DNA of 7,356 nucleotides from Calditrichia bacterium (GTDB taxonomy: Bacteria > Calditrichota > Calditrichia > Calditrichales > Calditrichaceae). Shown here in pieces: positions 1 to 5,719 of this stretch. Every line of letters begins with the position of its first letter. Position 1 is the stretch's first letter. The notes under the pieces are model-generated. The model did not search any database, was not told where the DNA came from, and saw nothing but the letters and a program-made list of their open reading frames with translations. The stretch is from the NCBI GenBank assembly GCA_027039465.1, contig JALWEA010000543.1, forward strand, positions 1-7,356. The letters run 5' to 3'. Made by a program: the position numbers and the translations under genes.

Positions 1-443
1 TTTTATTCTTCACTATCTTATCGCTGATTACTTTTTGCAAGAACGATAAAGGTACCGAAGTAAAGGTCATTCCATACAACAAAATCGCCATTCTTTTGGA
101 CAAACCGATTTACAACCTTGGCGACAAGGCCGAATTATCCATTCACAACGACACGGACATGGATTTGATTTTGGACAACTGCGGCCCGGATCCGGGTTTT
201 GATTTTCAGAAACAAATAGGCGGCAAATGGAACACCGTGCTAACTCCGGATTGCATTGGTGACGGGCAACCGTTTGAAATTCCCGCAGGTGCCAGGTTCA
301 AACATGAATTGACCATTCCGCAGATTATAAAAAACGGTTCGCACGAGGGACAGTACCGCTTGTTATTATGGCTGAAGAAGAAAAAGGGCGGCGAGTTCTT
401 GGATAAAGAAGATCGGGCGACCGACCCGTTTTATATTCGATAG
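1..443 (+). CDS. Small lipoprotein with Ig-like domain (5' end outside window)
   Basis: The frame is open from base 3 at the left edge to a TAG stop at 441-443, so the true start lies upstream of the window. The first residues read as a hydrophobic stretch ending in ITFC, followed by the polar KNDKG. This looks like the end of a type II signal peptide with an imperfect lipobox, so the mature protein is probably a lipid-anchored envelope protein of about 130 residues. A TTG further in (base 96) could be mistaken for the start, but it would discard the signal peptide. The mature part has a beta-sandwich pattern: YNLGDKAELSIHN, then FDFQKQIGGKW, then an EIPAGARF turn, then GQYRLLLWL. This is typical of small Ig-like domains such as the Big_14 type (family assignment by pattern only). 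Two cysteines, in DNCGPD and TPDCIGD, could form a disulfide. The function is unknown. Confidence 0.7.
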   Translation, partial: LFFTILSLITFCKNDKGTEVKVIPYNKIAILLDKPIYNLGDKAELSIHNDTDMDLILDNCGPDPGFDFQKQIGGKWNTVLTPDCIGDGQPFEIPAGARFKHELTIPQIIKNGSHEGQYRLLLWLKKKKGGEFLDKEDRATDPFYIR

Positions 444-603
444 ATGCGTTTAGGCAAAACGGCCCTAATTGGCAGGAATAGCTCTCAATTTAAATGTCGA
501 GCTCCCATTTCGCCTTTCAATTTAACGGCTTCGTCCTTTTGATTACCTCCGGATTTTCTAGGAATGCCAAAGATTAGATCAGGAAGTCAGGATTACATAG
601 TTA

Positions 604-641
604 TCGGATGATTTTTATTCTCCAATTGAGATATCATCCGA
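604..641. repeat. 9-bp inverted repeat spanning the stop of the short TPM gene
   Basis: TCGGATGAT at 604-612 is a perfect reverse complement of ATCATCCGA at 633-641, with a 20-base loop. It straddles the TAA stop (615-617) of the minus-strand TPM gene. No T-run follows the stem on either strand, so it is not a classical intrinsic terminator. It could stabilise the 3' end of the lemA-TPM transcript. The rest of the 444-614 intergenic stretch shows no gene. Confidence 0.4.
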
Positions 642-1052
642 CAATTCGTTGATATCATCTTTTTGATGCGGGAAATAGGCTTTTAATTTTTCGCCGATCA
701 TGGCAATGCCTTTAACCAATCCTTCGGTGTGTTCGTTCTTTTTAAAATGTTCGGCCATTACCTCTTTAACATCCTGCCAAAAATTTTCAGGCACTTTTTC
801 ATTGATTCCCTTATCACCCCAAATGGCAAATTTACGGTGATCAATAGCCAAATAAATAATCACTCCGTTTCGCAATGCGGTTTTGTGCATTTTTAATTTT
901 TGGAAAACTTTTTTCGCCCTTTCCAACGGGTCGCCCTTACATTTCGATTCGATATGAAGACGTATTTCACCGCTGGTTTCGTTTTCCGCTTCTTTAATCG
1001 CTTCCACGATTCGCTTTTTCTGTTCTTCGGTAAAAAATTTTGCCGGATTCAT
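615..1052 (-). CDS. Short TPM-domain protein (second TPM paralogue of lemA operon)
   Basis: This is a 145-residue protein with no signal peptide or membrane segment. It is built almost entirely of a TPM (DUF477-type) domain: an N-terminal helix FTEEQKKRIVEAIKEAE, then SGEIRLHIE, then a helix leading to RNGVIIYLAIDHRKFAIWGDKGIN, then the terminal helix EGLVKGIAMIGEKL. TPM proteins are linked to membrane or photosystem repair and to acid phosphatase activity in plants, but the bacterial role is poorly defined. The start is well supported: AAGGAG (1058-1063 on the minus strand) sits five bases before the ATG. The gene begins 30 bases after the larger TPM gene, so it is almost certainly the last gene of the lemA operon. 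LemA with one secreted and one short TPM protein is a recurring arrangement. The C-terminus is acidic (DDINELSDDIS). The specific function is unknown. Confidence 0.88.
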   Translation of the reverse strand: MNPAKFFTEEQKKRIVEAIKEAENETSGEIRLHIESKCKGDPLERAKKVFQKLKMHKTALRNGVIIYLAIDHRKFAIWGDKGINEKVPENFWQDVKEVMAEHFKKNEHTEGLVKGIAMIGEKLKAYFPHQKDDINELSDDISIGE

Positions 1053-1082
1053 TGCAGCTCCTTTTTCGTTGATTTTTTGATT

Positions 1083-1856
1083 TTACCAACTTCCGCTGGC
1101 GCCGCCGCCACCGGACAATCCTCCGAAGCCGCCGCCAAAACCGCCACCGAAGCCTCCGAAATCACTACCTCCGCCGCTGCTTCCGCCGCCACCAAAACCG
1201 CCGATGAAGAAGAAAGGCCAAAATCCCATTCCCCGCCGTCGGGTGCCGATTCCAGTTGAACGGCGCCGCCCGAAAAGGCCGAAGAAAAAGATAAAGGCTA
1301 AGATGGTTAGCAAATAATCAACCGCATCGGAGCCATTATTTGCTTTTTTCTTGTTTTTAAGCGGAATTTTATATTTGCCTTCGACCGCAGGAATGAGAAT
1401 TTTCAATCCCTGAACCAGGCCGCTGAAATAGTCACCCTTTTTAAAATAGGGAATCATTTGATTGTACAACACCTGTCGCGCCTGGGCATCGGTAACCACA
1501 TCCTCCAGACCGTAGCCCACTTCAATTCTGGCTTTGTGATCTTCCGTAAAAATGGTAATCAGCAGCCCGTTGTCTTTATTGGGCAGTCCGGGACGCCATT
1601 TTTCAAACAACCGATTCGTAAAGTCTTCCAAATAGCTGTCTTCCGGAATTCGTTTAAAGATGGCAATAAAAATTTGATTGGAGGTGCGTTTTTCCAGATC
1701 GCTTAAAAGAGCATTCAACTGATTTTTTTGCTGCTCAGTCAAAACTCCGGCATAATCCGTCACCCAGGCTTGTGGTTTTTCCGGCAGTTTCAATGCTGAA
1801 AAAGCAGCGGTAACAATTAGTAAAAGGGCGACGAACGTTAAAGAAATTCTTTTCAT
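1083..1856 (-). CDS. TPM-domain protein, secreted, with membrane anchor and Gly-rich tail (YgcG-like)
   Basis: This 257-residue protein starts with a signal peptide (hydrophobic core about residues 5-20, cleavage plausible near FSA-LKLP). A TPM domain follows at about 28-155, with the characteristic WVTDYAGVLTEQQ opening, the central DNGLLITIF and RIEVGYGLEDVVTD, and the closing GDYFSGLVQGL. A lysine-rich linker leads to a membrane helix at about 181-196 (YLLTILAFIFFFGLFG). Next come a basic patch (RRR at 197-199, RRR at 206-208) and a Gly/Ser-rich tail from about 219 ending GGGGASGSW, which is the hallmark of YgcG-type proteins. The TPM domain should face the periplasm or exterior and the basic patch the cytoplasm; the side of the tail depends on whether the short FWPFFF stretch enters the membrane. 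A weak Shine-Dalgarno (AAAGGTG) lies upstream. It sits 99 bases after lemA and 30 bases before the short TPM gene. Role: probably envelope maintenance together with LemA (inference). Confidence 0.9.
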   Translation of the reverse strand: MKRISLTFVALLLIVTAAFSALKLPEKPQAWVTDYAGVLTEQQKNQLNALLSDLEKRTSNQIFIAIFKRIPEDSYLEDFTNRLFEKWRPGLPNKDNGLLITIFTEDHKARIEVGYGLEDVVTDAQARQVLYNQMIPYFKKGDYFSGLVQGLKILIPAVEGKYKIPLKNKKKANNGSDAVDYLLTILAFIFFFGLFGRRRSTGIGTRRRGMGFWPFFFIGGFGGGGSSGGGSDFGGFGGGFGGGFGGLSGGGGASGSW

Positions 1857-1955
1857 CAGATATGTTTCACCTTTGTGATATTAAAATTCGTTTTCCCGAA
1901 TTCAAAGCCAAATATTTGTACAATTCGAATTCGGATTAATTTTTTATTGTATTTT

Positions 1956-2567
1956 TTAGAATTTAACTTTGGGCACTTTTTCGCTTCCCGGTTGAGCCTT
2001 AAAGTAAGCCTTCTCTTTAAATCCGAACATACCCGCAAGAATGTTGCCAGGGAATTTACGAATCGCGGTGTTGTATGCCTGAACCGCTTCATTAAAGCGT
2101 CGGCGTTCCACGGCAATGCGGTTTTCCGTTCCTTCCAATTGCGCCTGTAATTCCAAAAAATTCTGATTGGCTTTCAAATCGGGATAGCGCTCAACCACCA
2201 CCATTAAGCGTTGCAATGCGCTGGAAAGAGCGTCTTGCGCCTGTTGGAAACGGGCAAATGCCTGAGGGTCGTTTAAAATATTGGCACCGACTTTAATTTG
2301 TCCGCCAACTTTGGAGCGCGCTTCAACCACCGCCTGCAGAGTTTCCTTCTCATGCTTGGCATACCCTTTGACCACTTCAACCAGGTTGGGAATTAAATCG
2401 GCGCGACGCTGGTAAACATTTTCCACCTGCGCCCAACGTTGGTTGACATTTTCTTCCAGAGTAACAAAAGTGTTGAAATAATTTTTAATCGTTACAAAAG
2501 CCGAAAGGCCGATTAAGAGTAAAATTCCAAGGCCAACCAAAAGCCAGACAAGACAACCTTTTTTCAT
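1956..2567 (-). CDS. lemA: LemA family membrane protein
   Basis: This is a 203-residue LemA protein. One N-terminal membrane helix (about residues 5-27, CLVWLLVGLGILLLIG) is followed by the helical LemA domain, which is expected to lie outside the cytoplasm. Family signatures are present in order: LEENVNQRWAQVENVYQRR, then ADLIPNLVEVVKGYAKHE, then the mid-region ALQRLMVVVERYPDLKAN, then NRIAVERRRFNEAVQAYN, then the closing FPGNILAGMFGFKEKAYF. The length is normal for the family. The start is supported by GGAGG four bases before the ATG. Another ATG lies four bases upstream in a different frame and is ignored. LemA has no firmly established biochemical role. Its constant companion is a TPM protein, as here, where two TPM genes follow on the same strand. 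The 105 bases upstream, after amrB, contain no clear terminator, so co-transcription with amrB is possible. Confidence 0.95.
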   Translation of the reverse strand: MKKGCLVWLLVGLGILLLIGLSAFVTIKNYFNTFVTLEENVNQRWAQVENVYQRRADLIPNLVEVVKGYAKHEKETLQAVVEARSKVGGQIKVGANILNDPQAFARFQQAQDALSSALQRLMVVVERYPDLKANQNFLELQAQLEGTENRIAVERRRFNEAVQAYNTAIRKFPGNILAGMFGFKEKAYFKAQPGSEKVPKVKF

Positions 2568-2672
2568 TCATCCTCCAAAATTTTTTTCGCATTGAATTCA
2601 CTTAACGCAACAATCGATTGAAATGTTTCAAACCGATCGTCAAACCATCCATAAAATCGGTCGCTTTTTAAA

Positions 2673-3503
2673 CTAACGATAGATCATGGCGGCTAAATAT
2701 CCCACCACTTGCGATCGATCATCCGTTACATCTCCGGAATTGCGATACAAAATCACCTTGGATTTGTCCGCTCCTAAATTGCGACAGGCCTTCATCATGG
2801 CAATGACAGGGCCGCCGCCGCACATTTCACAAACGCCGCTGGCCAAATCGTCGTACAAATTGTCTTCCGTAAAATTATTAATATGTCCGATCACAACCGA
2901 ATCCATACGAACGGCCACGTCGTAAGGATGGTAATGGGAAAGATCGGAACTGGCGACAATCAATGCTTTTTGTCCGCTCAACACTTTGCTTAGGGCATCG
3001 GCCAAAGCAATGATATTTTCATAACTCTGGTTGCCCATCACAATCGGAATCAAACGGAAATCATCCAGAACGTGTTGCAGAAAAGGTAATTGAACTTCCA
3101 GGGCGTGTTCCTGCCCCTCATGCCCGATGGAAGAATAGATGATTTGCGGATCGGCTTCGGCCAAAAGAAGCGAAAGCTCCTTATCGACCGGAATCATTCC
3201 GAGCGGCGTTTGGTAAAAATCACCGTTGTACACCGAAACCTTCTCAAAATAAACGTGATGACTCGGCGAAATAACCGCCACCACATCATATTCACGATCC
3301 ATTATCTGCCGATAAGCGCGAGCGGACACTCCGCCGGAATACATATATCCGGCGTGCGGAGCCACCAACCCGTAAATTTCATTTACGTTTGGCTCGGGAT
3401 TGGCGCTTTCCAAAAAAACGGCTACCTCACGCTCCAACGTCTCCGGATTCCCGGAATAGAACATTCCGGCAACGGCCGGTCTTCTGATTTTTTCAGCACT
3501 CAT
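2673..3503 (-). CDS. amrB: AmmeMemoRadiSam system protein B (MEMO1 family)
   Basis: This is a 276-residue MEMO-family protein, related to non-haem iron LigB-type dioxygenases and to human MEMO1. Visible landmarks in the ATG-based numbering are RRPAVAGMFY (residues 7-16), APHAGYMYSGG with His50, SPSHH with His82/His83, GQEHALEVQLPFLQ (about 131-143), SSDLSHYH (about 185-192) and CEMCGGGP with Cys228. His50, the His82/83 pair and Cys228 correspond to the metal-site His/His/Cys of MEMO1 (established for the family). The start is placed at the ATG at 3503 because AAGGTG lies eight bases upstream. A GTG at 3512 is in frame but falls inside that Shine-Dalgarno. In many prokaryotes this protein occurs with an AMMECR1 protein and a radical SAM enzyme, but neither is in this window. 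The biochemical role is not established. A promoter candidate lies at 3589-3617. Confidence 0.94.
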   Translation of the reverse strand: MSAEKIRRPAVAGMFYSGNPETLEREVAVFLESANPEPNVNEIYGLVAPHAGYMYSGGVSARAYRQIMDREYDVVAVISPSHHVYFEKVSVYNGDFYQTPLGMIPVDKELSLLLAEADPQIIYSSIGHEGQEHALEVQLPFLQHVLDDFRLIPIVMGNQSYENIIALADALSKVLSGQKALIVASSDLSHYHPYDVAVRMDSVVIGHINNFTEDNLYDDLASGVCEMCGGGPVIAMMKACRNLGADKSKVILYRNSGDVTDDRSQVVGYLAAMIYR

Positions 3504-3588
3504 AACACGCACCTTATTTTAATCGTTTCTTTTTAAAAGAGAATTAAATCATCTCTCCGTAAAAAGAGAAGAATCCAATCTCACTGCC

Positions 3589-3617
3589 AATTTAAGCATA
3601 ATTTACGGTTCTGACAA
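3589..3617 (-). promoter_or_regulatory. Sigma70-type promoter candidate for amrB
   Basis: On the minus strand, TTGTCA (3612-3617) and TAAATT (3589-3594) are separated by exactly 17 bases. They match the consensus boxes at 5/6 and 4/6. This predicts a leader of about 80 bases before the amrB ATG at 3503. The call is by consensus only. Confidence 0.4.
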
Positions 3618-3638
3618 TAAATTCCATTTACGTTTAAA

Positions 3639-3666
3639 TTCACAACTTTTTTTAATCTTATACAAT
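3639..3666 (+). promoter_or_regulatory. Sigma70-type promoter candidate for GGGP synthase
   Basis: TTCACA (3639-3644) and TACAAT (3661-3666) are separated by 16 bases, each matching 5/6 consensus positions. A start near 3673 would give a leader of about 170 bases before the ATG at 3843. It points away from the amrB promoter candidate, with about 20 bases between the two -35 boxes. Confidence 0.4.
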
Positions 3667-3842
3667 AACCCCTGGTTCAAAGCTTCGTTTGTCTTTTTTC
3701 ATTTAATTTAGAAGAAACACACCTTTAAAAGGGACAAGGATTTTTATTTGTTATGCTTTCGTTGCTTGATTTTATTAGGCCAATTTAGTATTTTCGCTTT
3801 GTATTTTAATAAGGAATATTATTTGTAACAGGACTCTTCTTC

Positions 3843-4607
3843 ATGAGCTCGATGTCTGTTTATCACAAGCTTTTGGAAATAAAACAAAAAATGGGTGCCG
3901 GATTTTTAATGTTAATCGATCCGGATAAAACCACCCCCGAAAGTCTGCCAGGTTTAATCGATAAGGCCTGCGATGCGGGCGTAGATGCCTTTTTAGTGGG
4001 AGGCAGTCTTTTACTGACGCCCGACTTTGACGCTTATATTAAAACTTTTAAGCAATATTCGAAGGACAAACCGGTTATTATTTTCCCAGGCGGTGTGCAT
4101 CAAATTTCGGCCCACGCCGATGCGATTTTGTTCCTTTCTTTATTGAGCGGGCGCAATGCCGATCATTTGGTAGGCACCCAGGTGCAGGCCTCTCCCATTA
4201 TTCATTCCCTTAAATTAGAGCCCATTTCCACGGCCTACTTACTAATCGAATCGGGTGAAGTAACTTCGGCGGAATTTATGAGCGGAACCAGACCTTTACC
4301 TCGCCACAAACCGGAAATTGCCGTAGCTCATGCTTTAACCGCCCAATACTTTGGTTTTAAACTACTTTATTTGGAAGGCGGCAGCGGTGCAAAATTTTCC
4401 GTTCCTCCGTCTTTAATCCGTGCCATCAATTCTACGGTTGAAATTCCCGTGATTGTGGGCGGCGGTATTCGCACACCGGAGGAAGCGGCGGAAAAGGTTG
4501 AAGCAGGCGCTTCATTTGTGGTAACCGGAACGATTCTCGAGGCACAAAACGATTCCAATTTCATTCAATCCTTTGCATCTGCCATTCATCAAATAAAATC
4601 GGATTAA
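3843..4607 (+). CDS. Geranylgeranylglyceryl/heptaprenylglyceryl phosphate synthase
   Basis: This 254-residue TIM-barrel enzyme joins a polyprenyl diphosphate to sn-glycerol 1-phosphate, making the first ether bond of archaeal-type lipids. Family motifs run in barrel order: LIDPDK (24-29, with the Mg-binding Asp), DAFLVGGSLL (48-57), IIFPGG (79-84), LFLSLLSGRNADHLVG (96-111), AYLLIESGEVTS (131-142), YLEGGSGA (176-183) and IVGGGIRTPEEA (204-215), the last two being phosphate-binding loops. The length and the central sequence resemble the longer synthases of archaea and Bacteroidota rather than the roughly 225-residue heptaprenyl enzymes (PcrB) of Bacilli. The true prenyl chain length cannot be read from sequence. 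An AGGA (3830-3833) lies nine bases before the chosen ATG. A second in-frame ATG at 3852 also fits family N-termini. No G1P dehydrogenase or downstream lipid gene is in view. Confidence 0.95.
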   Translation: MSSMSVYHKLLEIKQKMGAGFLMLIDPDKTTPESLPGLIDKACDAGVDAFLVGGSLLLTPDFDAYIKTFKQYSKDKPVIIFPGGVHQISAHADAILFLSLLSGRNADHLVGTQVQASPIIHSLKLEPISTAYLLIESGEVTSAEFMSGTRPLPRHKPEIAVAHALTAQYFGFKLLYLEGGSGAKFSVPPSLIRAINSTVEIPVIVGGGIRTPEEAAEKVEAGASFVVTGTILEAQNDSNFIQSFASAIHQIKSD

Positions 4608-4613
4608 TGATAT

Positions 4614-4643
4614 TTGGCAGCAAATTATTATCTGTTGTATGCT
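4614..4643 (+). promoter_or_regulatory. Weak promoter candidate for the TIR gene
   Basis: TTGGCA (4614-4619) and TATGCT (4638-4643) lie 18 bases apart, just after the synthase stop. No terminator separates the two genes, so readthrough from the synthase could also express the TIR gene. Confidence 0.25.
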
Positions 4644-4696
4644 TTATATATGGTTTGGATGTACGATATTTTGAATAAACTACTTTAACGTTGCTG

Positions 4697-4702
4697 AAAG
4701 GA
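4697..4702 (+). promoter_or_regulatory. Shine-Dalgarno deciding the TIR gene start
   Basis: AAAGGA lies six bases before the GTG at 4709. An in-frame TTG at 4691 lies upstream of this site, so translation from TTG would read through the ribosome-binding site itself. The GTG start gives MYTFISYA, which matches the usual TIR N-terminus. Confidence 0.6.
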
Positions 4703-4708
4703 ATCATA

Positions 4709-5371
4709 GTGTACACTTTTATCAGCTACGCATCTGATTTCAGAAAAACAGCGGGTAAAATTAAGAAATATCTTGATCAGTACGGGTTTAATTGTTTCTT
4801 GGCACATGAAGATATTCCGCCCCAAACAGTATGGCCTGAAGAAATTTTAACCGCACTCAAAAATTGTGATTTGTTTCTACCATTGCTTACTTCAAGATTT
4901 ACAGAATCCTTTTATTGTCAGCAGGAAGTAGGCTTTGCATATTGCAGGAAAGTTGAAATATTGCCTGTCATGATATCTAAGGAACCGATGGGAATGATAG
5001 CCGATTTACAGGCTGTGAGGTTCAACGAAAAAAAATTGGCTTCATCTTGTTGGAAAATAGTTCAACATGTTGCCAAAAGAGAATCTCTTTCAGGGCCGAT
5101 TCTTGATGCTTTAGTGAATTGGTTTGGTGAAAGTGATTCTTACGATACCGCGGCTAAGAGAGCTAGAATGATTCTAAATGAGTTTGATTTTTCCCCAAAT
5201 CAAGTTAAGAAAATACGTTGGTATATAAAGGAAAACTCCCAAATACACCAGACTAAAGAAGCGAGAGATTGTATCTTAAAGTTTATGGATAAATACAGCT
5301 CTTATTTTGATGAAAAATATAGAAGTTGGTATGACTCAAAGAAAGCATCTAGAATGTGGATGAGGTATTAG
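4709..5371 (+). CDS. Standalone TIR-domain protein with helical C-terminal module
   Basis: This 220-residue protein begins from a GTG start. Residues 1 to about 105 form a bacterial TIR domain: FISYA (4-8), a helix to YGFNCFLAHEDI, the motif WPEEILTALKNCD (42-54), LPLLTSRF, then YCQQEVGFAY and ILPVMI. The acidic pair Glu44/Glu45 lies where the catalytic glutamate of NAD-cleaving TIR domains is expected. Which residue is catalytic, and whether the enzyme is active, is inference. Residues about 110-220 are helical and include SYDTAAKRARMILNEF and NSQIHQTKEARDCIL. I recognise this only as a pattern seen at the C-termini of some small TIR proteins, perhaps a sensing or multimerisation part. There is no membrane segment, so it is probably cytoplasmic. 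Of 12 Arg codons, 11 are AGA/AGG, unlike both flanking conserved genes, which suggests horizontal acquisition. A defence role is plausible, but no partner gene is visible. Confidence 0.85.
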   Translation: MYTFISYASDFRKTAGKIKKYLDQYGFNCFLAHEDIPPQTVWPEEILTALKNCDLFLPLLTSRFTESFYCQQEVGFAYCRKVEILPVMISKEPMGMIADLQAVRFNEKKLASSCWKIVQHVAKRESLSGPILDALVNWFGESDSYDTAAKRARMILNEFDFSPNQVKKIRWYIKENSQIHQTKEARDCILKFMDKYSSYFDEKYRSWYDSKKASRMWMRY

Positions 5372-5460
5372 AATTCGGAACAAATTCTGGCACACCAAAA
5401 ACGGGTGTACTTAATCGCCATTCCGCTGCGCTCCTTGGCGGCAAGTGACATTGAACATTA
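5371..5460. other. Hairpin-rich spacer after the TIR gene
   Basis: Immediately after the TIR stop there are several short inverted repeats. GAATT/AATTC lies at 5371-5387. ACACC/GGTGT lies at 5392-5408. A larger imperfect hairpin lies at 5406-5450: TGT-ACTT, a small internal loop, CGCCA, a 15-base loop with CCGCTGCGCTCC, TGGCG, then AAGT, one extra G and ACA. It is more GC-rich than its surroundings. There is no T-run, so it is not a normal terminator. The position directly behind a stop codon and the bulged stem recall integron attC sites, but the GTTRRRY/RYYYAAC core boxes are not convincing. Confidence 0.4.
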
Positions 5461-5502
5461 GCCCGCATTTAGTATTGGCATTGCTTTATATTTTTAAAAT
5501 AA

Positions 5503-5530
5503 TATTGAAATAAGGATAAAAAGGTATAAT
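5503..5530 (+). promoter_or_regulatory. Promoter candidate for brnTA
   Basis: A perfect TATAAT (5525-5530) follows a weak TATTGA (5503-5508) at 16 bases. It lies only 12 bases before the brnT ATG, so the transcript would be almost leaderless. No Shine-Dalgarno is placed close enough to that ATG. BrnA-type antitoxins usually repress their own promoter, so an operator is expected here, although I see no clear palindrome. Confidence 0.4.
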
Positions 5531-5542
5531 TTCTAAATAATT

Positions 5543-5719
5543 ATGGAATTTGAATTTGATCCAAATAAAAATACAAAGAACAAAGAAAAGTATGGAATCG
5601 ATTTTATCGAAGCCCAGAAATTATGGGAAGATCCATATAGAATAGAGATTCCAGCGAAATATTTAGATGAACCAAGATATTTGTTAAGAAAAAATGAAAA
5701 AGAAATTTATGAAGGCTGA
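5543..5719 (+). pseudogene. brnT: BrnT family toxin remnant with in-frame core deletion
   Basis: This is a 58-codon open frame from ATG to TGA. Residues 1 to about 48 match the N-terminal half of BrnT ribonuclease toxins: MEFEFDPNKN, KEKYGIDFIEAQKLW, then IEIPAKYLDEPRYLL. The last residues, RKNEKEIYEG, match the family's C-terminal end. The usual middle part (strands around a conserved Trp and a T-Y-R / RIISVRR stretch, roughly 30 residues) is absent, although family members are about 85-95 residues long. No other frame holds the missing part. The frame is kept and the end still overlaps brnA by 11 bases, so this is a precise in-frame deletion rather than a frameshift. BrnT is a RelE-like mRNA-cleaving toxin. 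With its core strands missing this version should be inactive, though it might still contact BrnA. Length and missing-region estimates come from memory of the family. Confidence 0.75.

Larger units (their letters stand above)
3504..3842. other. Divergent intergenic region between amrB and GGGP synthase
   Basis: This AT-rich stretch of about 340 bases has no convincing gene. It holds back-to-back promoter candidates for the two divergent genes (3589-3617 minus, 3639-3666 plus). A second plus-strand candidate, TTGCTT-18-TAGTAT, lies at 3762-3791, closer to the synthase gene. An 11-codon mini-ORF (3753-3788, ATG to TAG) lies in the long leader of the synthase transcript, but nothing marks it as translated beyond a distant AAGGA. 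I see no tRNA, recognisable riboswitch or repeat here. Confidence 0.6.

Noticed and set aside
900..1259. Plus-strand open frame across the TPM genes
   Set aside because: It lies antisense to two well-supported TPM genes. Its Ala/Ser-rich part is only the complement of the Gly-rich tail, and it has no ribosome-binding site or family resemblance.
1856..2116. Minus-strand open frame between lemA and the TPM gene
   Set aside because: It mostly overlaps lemA in another frame, has no recognisable motif and runs into AT-rich spacer.
2610..2665. Imperfect ACCGAT/ATCGGT hairpin between amrB and lemA as a terminator
   Set aside because: The stem is only about six to seven pairs with an 18-base loop and no proper T-run after it on the minus strand.
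3090..3536. Plus-strand open frame opposite amrB
   Set aside because: It is antisense to a complete MEMO-family gene with all metal-site residues, and its translation resembles no family.
3753..3788. 11-codon mini-ORF in the synthase leader
   Set aside because: The only AAGGA is too far upstream, and there is no run of one amino acid that would suggest attenuation, so I did not list it as a gene.
5371..5470. A definite integron attC site
   Set aside because: The GTTRRRY and RYYYAAC boxes are not matched (ATTAGCC on the right, nothing complementary on the left), and no integrase or second site is visible.
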